Origin: Chondrus crispus
Taxonomy: Eukaryota; Rhodophyta; Florideophyceae; Gigartinales; Gigartinaceae
Direction: 5' to 3'
Assembly: GCF_000350225.1 (NCBI RefSeq)
Contig: NW_005178522.1
Coordinates: forward strand, 1-35,035
Length of the DNA stretch: 35,035 nt
A program made the translations under genes and the position numbers. This document shows, in pieces, positions 10,123-19,656 of this stretch. The notes under the pieces are model-generated. The model was not told the origin of the DNA, did not search any database, and saw nothing but the letters and a program-made list of their open reading frames with translations. Position 1 is the stretch's first letter. Each line of letters opens with the position of its first letter.

Positions 10123-10760
10123 ACAGAAGATCCTTGACAGCAGGCAGAGCCCAGCTGTCGATGATTTACGCTTCGATGGCTGACGTCGAGGCCGGCGTAG
10201 CCCATCCTCCACCCCGTAGTAGATCCTCGACAGCAGGCGTAGCCCAGCTGTCGAGGATCGCCGCTTCGCTCGCTGAAGTCGAGGCGGGCGTAGCCCATCC
10301 TCCACCCCGTAGTAGATCCTCGACAGCAGGCGTAGCCCAGCAGTCGAGGATCTTCGCTTCGCTCGCTGAAGTCGAGGCGGGCGTAGCCCATCCTCCACCC
10401 CGTAGTAGATCCTCGACAGCAGGCGTAGCCCAGCTGTCGAGGATCGTCGCTTTGCACGCTGAAGTCGAGGGGGGCGTAGCCCATCCTCGACCCCGTAGTA
10501 GATCCTCGACAGCAGGCGTAGCCCAGCTGTCGAGGATCGTCGCTTTGCACGCTGAAGTCGAGGGGGGCGTAGCCCATCCTCCACCCCGTAGTAGATCCTC
10601 GACAGCAGGCGTAGCCCAGCTGTCGAGGATCGTCGCTTCGCTCGCTGAAGTCGAGGCGGGCGTAGTCCATCCTTGACCCCGTAGTAGACCCCCGACAGCA
10701 GGCGTAGCCCAGCTGTCGAGGATCGCCGCGTCGCATCGCTCGCTCGTCGTCGTCGATGAG
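10123..10760. repeat. 93-bp tandem repeat (minisatellite), nearly 7 copies, hairpin in each
   Basis: Units start at 10123 (diverged), 10216, 10309, 10402, 10495, 10588 and 10681 (partial). Each well-kept unit contains perfect 13-bp arms, GATCCTCGACAGC and its reverse complement, around a 12-base spacer, so each can fold into a hairpin. The phrase GGCGTAGCCCA occurs twice per unit. Because 93 is 31 codons, at least four frames on both strands stay open across the array, giving 198- to 233-codon frames that are repeat artefacts rather than convincing genes. Confidence 0.85.
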
Positions 10761-11111
10761 GGGAAATAAAATCGTGCGCAATCGTGGAGATCATGTGAGG
10801 GGTAGGGGGTGTGAGGGCAGTCAGGGGGTGCGCGATTTATAATACTGTGCAGTGACAATGTAGATTTAATTTGCCGACGGCGGCGTCGGCGGCGGCGGCG
10901 ACAGATGTGGTTTAGGGTACGAGGGATTGGATTTTATATCTAATTTGGCGATAGTGGCGGCGGCGCCGACGGCGACGACCGATTTGAATACAGTACGATT
11001 GGATCATTTGCCGTAGAAAATTTTTCAGATGTTTAAAATTGTAGTACGGAAAGGCGTGACATTTATTTTGGGGTTGTATGTCAGCCTACGTCAGTGAACA
11101 CGAGGCCCTTT
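10761..11111. other. Spacer with two GGC-triplet-rich blocks
   Basis: GGC/GAC-rich blocks at about 10873-10901 and 10947-10980 are set in AT-rich DNA and look like two versions of one short segment. No gene is seen. Confidence 0.4.
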
Positions 11112-11143
11112 CAGAAATGAACCGTCACGGAGGTTCATTTCTG
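11112..11143. repeat. 12-bp perfect inverted repeat with 8-base spacer
   Basis: CAGAAATGAACC (11112-11123) and its exact reverse complement (11132-11143) flank GTCACGGA. The site is about 320 bp upstream of the Myb-YR gene. It could be a binding or recombination site; no function is shown. Confidence 0.6.
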
Positions 11144-11461
11144 GATGTAACATAACATTACAATACAGTGCACCCACAGTACAAAGTCAACCGCATTGAA
11201 GTTCTCTGCTGCACCAATTTCAGAGCGCTATTTGAAGATCCCATTGCATTAGAGAGTTTACGCAGCAAAAAATGACAACGTTTGGGAGTCAAATGTGATG
11301 AAACGTATGCCACGCGACATACGTTTCTCACAAGCGCCTGCTCATGCCATTTCATTTTTCAGATGGAGACCAATTTAACGAAGTAGAAATGACTGTGGAC
11401 AAGTGCTTCCTCCTAAGCTGAGAGCCTGCGCTCATCCGACGTCGCCAAACCCCCTGTCGCC
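11144..11461. other. Upstream region of the Myb-YR gene, no gene seen
   Basis: Mixed DNA with no recognisable gene or clear promoter box. Confidence 0.3.
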
Positions 11462-12210
11462 ATGACCCCTCCCTCAGACAAAGTCAATCCCGGCGGAAAA
11501 CAGCACCATGCAAGCTCGGACCATGAGCCAGCTCTACAACATTGTAATCCAACTGCACCAGCCTCTTCAACTGCTGCTACATCAGATCGTCATCAGAACT
11601 ACGACTTTGCCTTGTCTACTGCCGAAAAAACGGCAAAAGAGTCTAACTTGGTGCCTGTACCTTCCCGATCTCCTCGGGTGACTAGTGAGGAAGAGAGGTC
11701 TCTTTCTCCCAGCCTCTCATGGCATCAAACACAAGACAATCCTCACACTGTCATCGCTACGCCACTTCTGGAGGTGAAGGGCAAAAAAAGGAGACGAATG
11801 CGATTTTCAATTGCATGGGATGTACTGCTTCTCAAATCGGTGACGGCCGTCGACGCACACCTGGCTCCACACGGCCAATCCCAAAAGCACTTCGAAGAAG
11901 CAGTTTCGATATTTGTCTCTTCACTTCCCTCACCCACCCTGGAAGAATTTGGCAACCCATCATGGAAGACGCTAAGCGACAGGTTCAAAAAAATAGTAGC
12001 TGATCATCGCGCTGCAGTCAAGAAGAACGTAGTTGCTTCTGGTATTATTGAAGTTCGAGGAGAGCGAGAGATCCTACTGGATGATATTGTACTAGCCATA
12101 GACGAATGGGAAGAGAGTCGTCGCACGGAGAGGGATGAGCGCAATGAGCTCGACAAAAGACTTCAGGTGGCCGGAGAGGCCATTCGGGCACGAGCTCTAA
12201 GTCGGGAACG
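11462..12210 (+). pseudogene. 5' half of a Myb/SANT-like plus tyrosine recombinase gene, split by an LTR element
   Basis: The frame opens at an ATG in a good context (GTCGCCATGA). Residues 1-112 are polar and probably disordered. From residue 113, after a KGKKRRR basic patch, comes a helical domain with spaced Trp residues typical of Myb/SANT-like (trihelix) DNA-binding domains, then a charged, coiled-coil-like stretch. At 12210 host sequence stops and the LTR begins; the open frame runs only a few codons into the LTR. The other half resumes at 27563 in the matching phase: 749 + 1114 bases make 621 codons including the stop. The uninterrupted gene would encode a DNA-binding domain joined to a recombinase, as in Crypton-like transposons. 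The Myb/SANT call rests on pattern only. Confidence 0.6.
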
Positions 12211-12834
12211 TGTAGTATAATCACCCCCAACGACGAGGGGGGTGAGTACTGACAGTTCGGAAAGACCCCGATCGGCGGGAAGACAGAAGCACGGCCCACC
12301 CACGGTACCGAGCACGGGCTCGAGGTAGCGGTGGTAGAGCGGGATCGGGGAGGACGCACGCACGCGCGAGCGGTTCTACGCCTCGACGCCCCGGAGCGGT
12401 ACTGGGTGACGTTCCAGTACCGACGGGCGGAGGCGGAGCCGGCTCGTGGGCGTGCTACGCGCGTCCTCAACCCGCGCGCGGTGCTGCTTCTAGGTAAAAC
12501 GGACGGAAGTACCTAAAAGTAAGCAGGCGGACCAAGGTGGAGGATCCTTGACAAGTCCGTGCTTGTCCCCCCTCCACCGCCGGCGGTCCGCTCATATTTA
12601 ATGTACACAATTACCTATCATAACACTACAGTACCGATGTACTGTAGTGTGCTACCGTAGTGCAGGTCGGCCTGCACTGTAATACTGTCAGCCGTCGGGA
12701 CTGACACTACACGTGTGCGCGCGCGCCCGTACACGTGGGGTACACGTGTGCGCGCGGGCTGAGGTACTGTAGAGCTCGGGCTCTACAACTGCAAATCTAA
12801 TCTAAATCTAATTCCGGAAGGGGGATATGCCACA
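12211..12834 (-). repeat. 3' LTR (element sense) of retrotransposon 1
   Basis: It starts TGTAGTATAATC on the plus strand and ends CCACA, 624 bp. The first ~390 bp match the other LTR at roughly 98% by eye; the remaining ~235 bp (U3 in element sense) are much more diverged. Strong hairpins lie in the diverged part: 12-bp arms ACACTACAGTAC at 12623-12650, and 7-bp arms at 12660-12677. A GC-alternating run lies at about 12718-12730. Confidence 0.9.
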
Positions 12835-12846
12835 TGGCCCCCCCTC
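12835..12846 (-). promoter_or_regulatory. Polypurine tract next to the 3' LTR
   Basis: On the element strand this reads GAGGGGGGG then CCA, immediately before the LTR. This is the usual place and composition of the plus-strand primer for LTR retrotransposons. It fixes the element's orientation as minus. Confidence 0.65.
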
Positions 12847-12870
12847 AAGTGTGGACGTCCGCGTCCACAT
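12836..12870 (-). repeat. Copy of the pol tail and PPT at the outer end of the extra module
   Basis: About 35 bp align with 19621-19656, which is the end of pol plus the purine run after its stop. The aligned stop codon (12845-12847) and the preceding residues (DADVHT here, NADVHA in pol) are kept in the same frame. The extra module is thus bordered by two copies of the pol 3' end. Confidence 0.6.
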
Positions 12871-14853
12871 GTGCTTGTAGAGCCGACCGTATTGTGCCCC
12901 CCCCCCTTCCAGGGACGTAGGCTCCTTCGTCCCTCCGTAACACCGGTCTCCGGTATCGCGTGCCTCCTTTCCGTTTCCTTTCTGTCCTCGCCCACGCGCT
13001 TCTTTCGTTGACGACCTCCAAACGCCGAATCTCGGCGACCTCAGACTCTGCGGCCTTCATTCTCACGCGGGCATCTCGATGCATCCGTCGAGGGCGTTCC
13101 GGGCGGTAGGTCACCCTCATCCGATGTTTCTTTTCTTGACCATAGCAACGCCTCTGTGCGGGCCTCCCAGTCCTGTATTGGAGGCACATCCGCTCCATCG
13201 ACCTCACCCATCTCAGCCTTATCGAGAAACCTCTCCTCTCCGTCTTTCTGCTTTTGTCCCGGTGGCGTCTTCGTCACTCCTCCGTCCCCTTTGTCCGTCC
13301 TTCCCCTTCCCAATCCGTCATACGCGCCGTCTCACCCCCTTTTCCCCACAGTGTCTCTCTTCAGCCCCGAAAAATCGCCCGTGTAGAGGTCATGGTACAC
13401 GTTGATGGCGACGCTTAAATTCCTCTTCTGTATTCCTCCTACGTGTCGGTGGTGATCGACCGGTTTCCTTCTTTTCTTCACCAATTGGCTCCTCAAGGCG
13501 GGAGCATCCCCCTTTCTCTTCTGTCTCCCCTCAACCCCCATCTCGTACTTCAGGGCCAACTCCAGGTGCCGTGCGGCTCGATGACCCTGACACTAATCGC
13601 GGAAGGAGGTTGGCGAACCGTTTTCGTCTGGTGCCCAGACCTCGGTAGTTGGACCCCTGTTCGCGCAGCATAGCATCTCTACTTTCTCCCTACTGGCCCG
13701 AAACTTCTCTGCGCGAATCATCAGTGCATCGCACTGCTATTCTAAACCGAATTCCGTGAGGGCAGGGGTTTCCTGGGTATCAGTTGTAGAGGCGACCTTG
13801 TCCGCCAGATGTAGCGGGGGTCCGATGTCCTCGTCAATAGCGCGATTGGCGTGATCCCCAATGGGAGCGTTATATTCCAAGGAGAAAAGCCCCTCCGGTG
13901 CTCAGGTATTGTACCCTCCCCGTAGTAAAATGCTCTCCTCCGCGGATTGGCGATCCCTCGCATCAGCTTCTCGTCCATGTGCCCCCTAGACTAGACGGGC
14001 GCGCGGCGTACATGGACGGCGGTCGCTCCGCGTGAGCACGCCTGCATGAGGGAACAACAGCGGCGGTAGCTGCGTTGCGCGCCCGGGCGCACGCAGAGAG
14101 GGGCGGCGCGAGAGTACGCCGTGCTGCGAGGGCGATCGAGGCGGCGGTGGCGGGCTATGCGCGTGTTATTGTTGGCTATTCTCTTATCGTCCCACCCCAT
14201 CCGATGGGGTGGGCCTAGGGGATACGACGTGATTGCCCGAGGTCCTTCTTGTCCGTCGTGCACGCTTTCCGTGTCGCTGCCCGGGGTTGCTCGCGTACGC
14301 CGGGTTTCGACACCTTCTTTTCGTCGCTCCTTTCCCGCGTTCGCGCCGCGCGTCGGTCTCGGGAGCCGTGATTTTCCGCTTGCGGTGCGAGGTCTCATTC
14401 TTCCCCCCTTTCGTGGAGGCACGCCATTGCTGCGGAGGCGGCACGCGATCCCTGCCGTCGACGGCGGCGCGCGTGCTCGAAGTAGGAGGGGGTCGGTTTG
14501 CGGCGGGCCTCTTGCGATGGAGCACGGCTCGGGGTACCATGCGGGCCACGTGCCGGCGTGGTGGCGTTTCGCACTCGACCCTCGTCGGCGGGGCGGCATA
14601 CGTGGCGGTTCTTACACCGGGCGAGCGCACTGTGCGTACGTTGTAGGGTATGCTGCAGAATGACGGTTGGCGCACGTCGGGCGCGTGTTCCGCCGTTTCC
14701 TGAGGTGGCTTGTAGAGCTCTCGTCCTTCGCTCCCTGAACCCTCACCAGCACCGCCGACGGTAGACAAACTCCGGTTCCACTTTGCGCTGTCCCAGTCCT
14801 TCCCCGACAGTCCCGACCGATCATCTCTGCTCCGTGCTATCGGCCGTCCTATT
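12871..14853. other. GC-rich non-coding part of the retrotransposon module
   Basis: GC-rich DNA with many short overlapping open frames on both strands and none with recognisable features. A perfect hairpin with 10-bp arms (CCCACCCCAT) and a 3-base loop lies at 14191-14213. The stretch would hold the promoter and leader of the 762-codon ORF that follows. Confidence 0.4.
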
Positions 14854-17142
14854 ATGGCCGACTCGACGTCTCTTCCTCCTCCGCCGCCGCCCGCTGGCGG
14901 TGGCGAACCCGTGGCGGCGGGAGCGTCCGTCGTCGCGATTCCTTTGCCGCGCGGGGTCGGGTCATCGAGCGCGTCCCCTGGATCGCAAGGGGAGAACATC
15001 GCTCTGACCCGTCCGACCCCGCCGGCTCCTCCCGCTTTCCAGAAGTCCCGTTCCCGCTCCACGACCGTCTCCGTGGAGCTGGTGGCTCCTCCCGTGGGGC
15101 CACCCAAACCGGTCATCGCGTTCCGTCCGGCTGCCCAACCGACCCCAGCGGCCGTCGTCCTTCCCGTTGCGCATCCGGGCGTGGCGCGCGGCTCTGCCGC
15201 CCCCGCGGCGGTGGGGGCGGCTCGTGTCCCCGACGGTGCATCTTTCGGCCGTCGTACCTCCGTACCTCACCCCTCTTCCTCCGGTCGGGAGGGGGAGGTG
15301 GCCTCAGCCACGCAGTGGTTCGGGGTTCCGTCTTCCGATGTCCCACTGCTCTCTGTCGACGAGCTGCAGTACCCTTGGTCACGCCGGGGCCGTTCCGGGA
15401 TCACCGTGGCGGAGGTGATCTCGTGCGGGTGGCTTCGACCCGATCTCGCCCGCGTGTTTAAGGTGTACGAGACGGGCGGCCTGGAAGAAGCATCTTCGGC
15501 CCTTTACCGCTTAATGGCCGAAGGCGGCGGGGTCGGCTACCAGCTCCCGGACGAGCTGCCGGGCGACCGTACATTCGCGTACAGCGTGGCGGAGGTCATC
15601 TACGTTGATCGTATGGGGGCGCTCCTGGCCGGGTCGGTGCAGGTAGACCCCCGACGCTTCGTGCTGTCAGAGGTGGCGGGACTGTACGTCTCGCCCCGCC
15701 CCTACGCCTTCACCAAGCCCCTCGTGGCTCTACAGAAGTCCTCGTGTTCCTTGATGCGGCTATACGCCGTGGGTCTCGCTCACCACGACTGGTCCGCCTA
15801 CAGGGGAGAGAACGAGGCGGACGGTCGTGTCATCCCATCTGCCGCCTTCGCGTCCGGGTTGTCGGTTGGTGATTTTCCCGCTCTCCCCTTGGTCGTGCGG
15901 GAGAGCTTTCCGTCGTTGGGGGTACACCCCTTGCTGCCTCCCATTCTGAAACATTTCGGCATCGCGTGCGCCGATCCACAGCACCCAGCCCACCCGCGGC
16001 TCGCGTACAACTATGAGCGCGAGTGGGCGTGGTCCGTGTGCTGCGCTTTCATGTCGGAGGTGTGTATGAACAAGCGTGCGTTCGTGCAGCCCGTCCCCAC
16101 GGTCACGTTCGTGGGGCGCGTCGCGTCGGGCCTTCCCGACGTCGCACTGCATCCATCCGACGTCGGCTCTGCTCACGTCCCGTGGACGTTCAACCATGCC
16201 ATTAGCCTCATGGGCCGGGTCGGAGAGGTCAGTCCTCTGAACCACCGTTCGTGGATGGACTATACCACAGGCGCCCGTAGCTCCTTCCTGACGTACGAAC
16301 CAACCATGGACGCCTTCGCCGCGCGTCCCCGTCCCGTGCCCCCGGCCGTCGGTAACGCGGAAAGGAGGGGAGGGGTTGGTTCCGAACACCGGCGTGGACG
16401 TCGGAAGCGCTACCGGGACCTCGACGCCGTGGGCGGAGACTCCGTTGGTGTCGCCCTGTACTCCTCTCGACCGACGCGGGGTGCCGATCACGACCCCGCA
16501 GGTGGTCCTGTTCCTTCGGACGCTGTCCTCCCTGTCCCACCACTCGACGCGGTGAGGCAGGGCGCGCCCCGGGGGCGCCGCATACGTGAGCTGGTGCTTC
16601 CCCACGAGGAGCTGATGGTCGCCCCCAAGGTAGTGCTAGCGTTAGGCGTTGCCAGCCGGCGAGCTTGGACCGTAGGCGGGTTGGTCGATACCCTGGCTGA
16701 ATGGTTCCTCACTCGGAGTGATGAAGCGCGCGGTCTACGTGACGACCTGGCAACGCGCTCCGCGGAACTGCAGCGGGTGAACCGGGAGCTAGTGTCCGTG
16801 CGCGAGGCGTCCGAGCGCCAAGCCGCGGCCTATGAGCGGGCGGTGTACGATCGCGAACGCTACCGGTGCGAGCGCGACCGCTTGCGTTTGGCTCAGTCGG
16901 CGCCCCTACCAGCTGGTGGCGTTCCTCACGGCCCTGCTACCTCTACCATCCGTGACCCGTACGCCGCGTACGGGTCTGACCCTCGCCCGTTCCGAAACTG
17001 GGCGAGCGGTGAGAGTATGACTCGTGTCACAATGCCCTCCTTGGCGGACATGGACGCCGAATTGCCCCGGCACCCGGGGTACTGTCCTCCGAACAACCGT
17101 GGGTCAGGGGCCCGCGTGCCCTCAAACGACGCGAGCGGCTAA
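14854..17142 (+). CDS. 762-codon ORF, antisense to the retrotransposon, function unknown
   Basis: A long ATG-initiated frame on the strand opposite to gag and pol, between pol and the 3' LTR. Residues 1 to about 165 are Pro/Ala/Gly-rich and probably disordered. About 165-500 look like a folded domain rich in Trp, Tyr and hydrophobic residues, with no family recognised. A basic patch near 513 (RRGRRKRYRD) could be a nuclear signal. About 620-680 are strongly charged and heptad-like, probably a coiled coil. No transposase, RT or nuclease motif is seen. The second element in this window also has a long antisense ORF just inside its LTR, with a similar Pro/Ala-rich start but no obvious similarity in the core. 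GC-rich coding can leave accidental open frames; the length and domain-like layout argue for a real protein. Confidence 0.65.
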   Translation: MADSTSLPPPPPPAGGGEPVAAGASVVAIPLPRGVGSSSASPGSQGENIALTRPTPPAPPAFQKSRSRSTTVSVELVAPPVGPPKPVIAFRPAAQPTPAAVVLPVAHPGVARGSAAPAAVGAARVPDGASFGRRTSVPHPSSSGREGEVASATQWFGVPSSDVPLLSVDELQYPWSRRGRSGITVAEVISCGWLRPDLARVFKVYETGGLEEASSALYRLMAEGGGVGYQLPDELPGDRTFAYSVAEVIYVDRMGALLAGSVQVDPRRFVLSEVAGLYVSPRPYAFTKPLVALQKSSCSLMRLYAVGLAHHDWSAYRGENEADGRVIPSAAFASGLSVGDFPALPLVVRESFPSLGVHPLLPPILKHFGIACADPQHPAHPRLAYNYEREWAWSVCCAFMSEVCMNKRAFVQPVPTVTFVGRVASGLPDVALHPSDVGSAHVPWTFNHAISLMGRVGEVSPLNHRSWMDYTTGARSSFLTYEPTMDAFAARPRPVPPAVGNAERRGGVGSEHRRGRRKRYRDLDAVGGDSVGVALYSSRPTRGADHDPAGGPVPSDAVLPVPPLDAVRQGAPRGRRIRELVLPHEELMVAPKVVLALGVASRRAWTVGGLVDTLAEWFLTRSDEARGLRDDLATRSAELQRVNRELVSVREASERQAAAYERAVYDRERYRCERDRLRLAQSAPLPAGGVPHGPATSTIRDPYAAYGSDPRPFRNWASGESMTRVTMPSLADMDAELPRHPGYCPPNNRGSGARVPSNDASG

Positions 17143-18140
17143 CCGCGCGGTCTGGTCGTCAACCGCGCGGGGCCCTTCACCCCTCCGTCAACGAGACTAT
17201 GGAAAAAAGGGGGGGGCGTTGATTCGTCGCCGGGTCACAGTAAAATTGCTTCCCTGGTTACGTGTTCTTTGCGTAGGTCCTCTTCTTCCCATTACCCTTC
17301 ATGCCCTCGTTGCTTAGTACCCCCTTTCGTATAAGTCCATCAAGGCAGACGCATCATCCGTCCTCGGCCAGCTGTCCAAATTACTACTGTGTAGGGGTAT
17401 TGGTGTTTCCAATTAACCCCCCCTCCCTGCGGCGTTCGTGTTCGGGGAGCGATCGTTTCGCATTTTTCCGGGGCAAACTTCGCCGCTCCTCCTTAGCGGG
17501 ACCTCCCCGGCTTGTGGAGAGGGTCAATCCTGAGTCCTTGGCCGATCTGGACTGCTCCTGCTCCTCGGTTCCATACGACCACCCCCCTTTGCTTACCTTC
17601 CTTCCTGGTGCGCGGCGAGCATCCCTCTGGCAGCCCACCATTTCCCTCGTAGAAGTCGTACGCTTTGCCGTCTATATCGCCACCGACGACCCCCCCTCCG
17701 CGCGTTGGTATCCTCCGTGGCCAAGCTGGGGTCGACAGGTTGTTGGAGGGCTCTCCAGGTCCTGCCCGTGATGGGCATGACGGGGCGGTGGAACGTGCAG
17801 CGGAGGCCGCCGTCACGGCGCACAGCCTACTTGGCCGTCTCGTCGCGCGTGCCCTGACAGCACTGCGCGGGTCGCGAAGCGTTCTCCTGGTTGCTCACCG
17901 AGGTCGTCAGGGCGGGCCGACAGGAGCATGGAGACGTAGAGCGCGAGGCGGCGCGGGGTTGGGGAGCGCGGTGCGTGTTTGTAGTCGTAAACTGGCGAGC
18001 TGAACTCCTCCTCTTGCACACGGCGTGCAAGCGCCCTGTACGACAGCGGTTTGCGCACGGTGCTGTTCCTCAGGGGTTCCTACCTGACTTTTCCTGGCGA
18101 GGGACGGACTTGCTCATCCCCCTCCCTGTCTCCTTTTTCG
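17143..18140. other. Non-coding part of the module, downstream of the 762-codon ORF
   Basis: GC-rich DNA, presumably the 3' untranslated region of the antisense ORF. Short direct repeats AACCGCGCGG lie just after the stop. No gene is seen. Confidence 0.35.
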
Positions 18141-18767
18141 CGCCCCTCGCCCTTCGGGGGCGAGGGCGCGGGCGCGAAACACGCGTCTTCTTCTTGGCGC
18201 CCCTCGCCCTTCGGGGGCGAGGGCGCGGACGCGAAACACGCGTCTCCTTCTTTGCGCCCCTCGCCCTTCGGGGGCGAGGGCGCGGACGCGTAACACGCGT
18301 CTCCTTCTTTGCGCCCCTCGCCCTTCGGGGGCGAGGGCGCGGACGCGTAACAAGCGTCTCCTTCTTCGCGCCCCTCGCCCTTCGGGGGCGAGGGCGCGGA
18401 CGCGAAACACGCGTCTCCTTCTTTGCGCCCCTCGCCCTTCGGGGGCGAGGGCGCGGACGCGAAACACGCGTCTCCTTCTTTGCGCCCCTCGCCCTTCGGG
18501 GGCGAGGGCGCGGACGCGAAACAAGCGTCTCCTTCTTTGCGCCCCTCGCCCTTCGGGGGCGAGGGCGCGGACGCGTAACAAGCGTCTCCTTCTTTGCGCC
18601 CCTCGCCCTTCGGGGGCGAGGGCGCGGACGCGCAACAAGCGTCTCCTTCTTTGCGCCCCTCGCCCTTCGGGGGCGAGGGCGCGGACGCGCAACACGCGTC
18701 TCCTTCTTGGCGCCCCTCGCCCTTCGAGGGCGAGGGCGCGGACGCGCAAGACGCGCGGAGCGGGGAA
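18141..18767. repeat. 57-bp tandem repeat, 11 copies, with a hairpin in each
   Basis: Units start at 18141 and every 57 bp to 18711, with very little variation. Each contains 9-bp perfect arms, CCCTCGCCC and its complement, around the loop TTCGG. Because 57 is 19 codons, frames on both strands stay open (for example 17891-18796 on the plus strand), so those frames are repeat artefacts. Tandem repeats between pol and the 3' LTR are known from plant Tat-lineage elements. Confidence 0.9.
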
Positions 18768-19620
18768 AGAAGGCCGGTGTCCAACAGGCTTCCTGAGCGG
18801 TATTGCGGTCGGCCCAGGGGTTGTGCGCGGTGTCGGTGCGCAACGAGCCGAGTCGAGGTGTTGCACAGCGTTCTACCACTATGAAGTCGTCACTTCATTA
18901 GGCGCAACAGGCGGCGGTGGTGATTCGTACAGTATCCCGCGGGGCATTGCGTGTCTCGTATGCCGACGTGCGTACGTTCGCTCACGTGAGTTGCCCCTTT
19001 TTTTCGATTAATTTTCCGTTAATTTTTCCATTCCCGGGGTGGCGGATTGACACCGAGCGAGCGGGGCGCTGCGTGGGGTTGCCGCACTGTACGACAAGTG
19101 TCCCCATTTCTTCTCATTTTTTCACACCTCATCCGCCGGTAGTGCTGTCGAGACCGGGTCGGGGGTATGACAGTGTAGTTTTCTCCTTGCCCCAATTTTC
19201 GCGTATTAGCCGTTGGCGGAGCTGCTCGTTGTCTCATCTGGGACCCCCATCCTCACGAGCCACAGTGACTCTCGGTCTCTACGCCCCGCGTTTCAGCTCC
19301 TCTCCACTATTATTCCAAGGGGTCCCGTGATTCCGTTGGGGTTGCCTCAGTCGTTGGACCTCCCCTCGCCGCGATGATCGGACTTAACGGAACGTCCGGT
19401 GACCCTGTTCGGGGGGGGGTGTCCGACCTTTCAGCTCCGGAAGGGGTATTCGACTCCCCTTCGAGCTCTGCGTCCTCGTATCGTCGGTCACTGCGGGGTC
19501 GGGATCCTTGCTAGCAGTCCGTACTGCCTCGCCTTTACGTCGTGCGTTCTTGGGTTTTGGGAGTCAAATACGGCTTGACTTCTGTGCGGTTCTCACGTCA
19601 ACCGTAACGAAGCGGTTGAG
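18768..19620. other. Non-coding DNA between the 57-bp array and the end of pol
   Basis: GC-rich to mixed DNA with no recognisable gene on either strand. Confidence 0.35.
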
Positions 19621-19656
19621 GGCCCCCCTCTCAAGCGTGAACGTCCGCGTTCACGT
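19621..19656 (-). repeat. Copy of the pol tail and PPT-like run at the inner end of the extra module
   Basis: It holds the last codons and stop of pol (stop at 19631-19633), followed on the element strand by GAGAGGGGGGCC. This aligns with 12836-12870 beside the 3' LTR. If the element once ended here, this was its original polypurine tract. Confidence 0.55.

Noticed and set aside
10080..10858. Four 198-233-codon frames on both strands
   Set aside because: All are products of the 93-bp repeat, whose length is 31 codons; open frames on both strands at once argue against a gene.
10908..10918. Telomere-like TTTAGGG
   Set aside because: A single occurrence with no tandem array; not evidence of a chromosome end, despite the likeness of the helicase to telomere-linked RecQ proteins.
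12845..13207. 120-codon minus-strand frame ending like pol
   Set aside because: Only its last dozen codons resemble the pol tail; the rest has no pol similarity, so it is read as the duplicated tail and not as a gene.
14184..15116. 310-codon minus-strand frame overlapping the 762-codon ORF start
   Set aside because: Low-complexity Arg/Gly/Pro composition typical of the complement of GC-rich coding or leader sequence; no domain.
18141..18767. CRISPR array
   Set aside because: The units are contiguous with no unique spacers, and the context is a eukaryotic retrotransposon.
17891..18879. 234-301-codon frames on both strands
   Set aside because: Created by the 57-bp (19-codon) repeat; highly repetitive Arg-rich or Pro-rich products.
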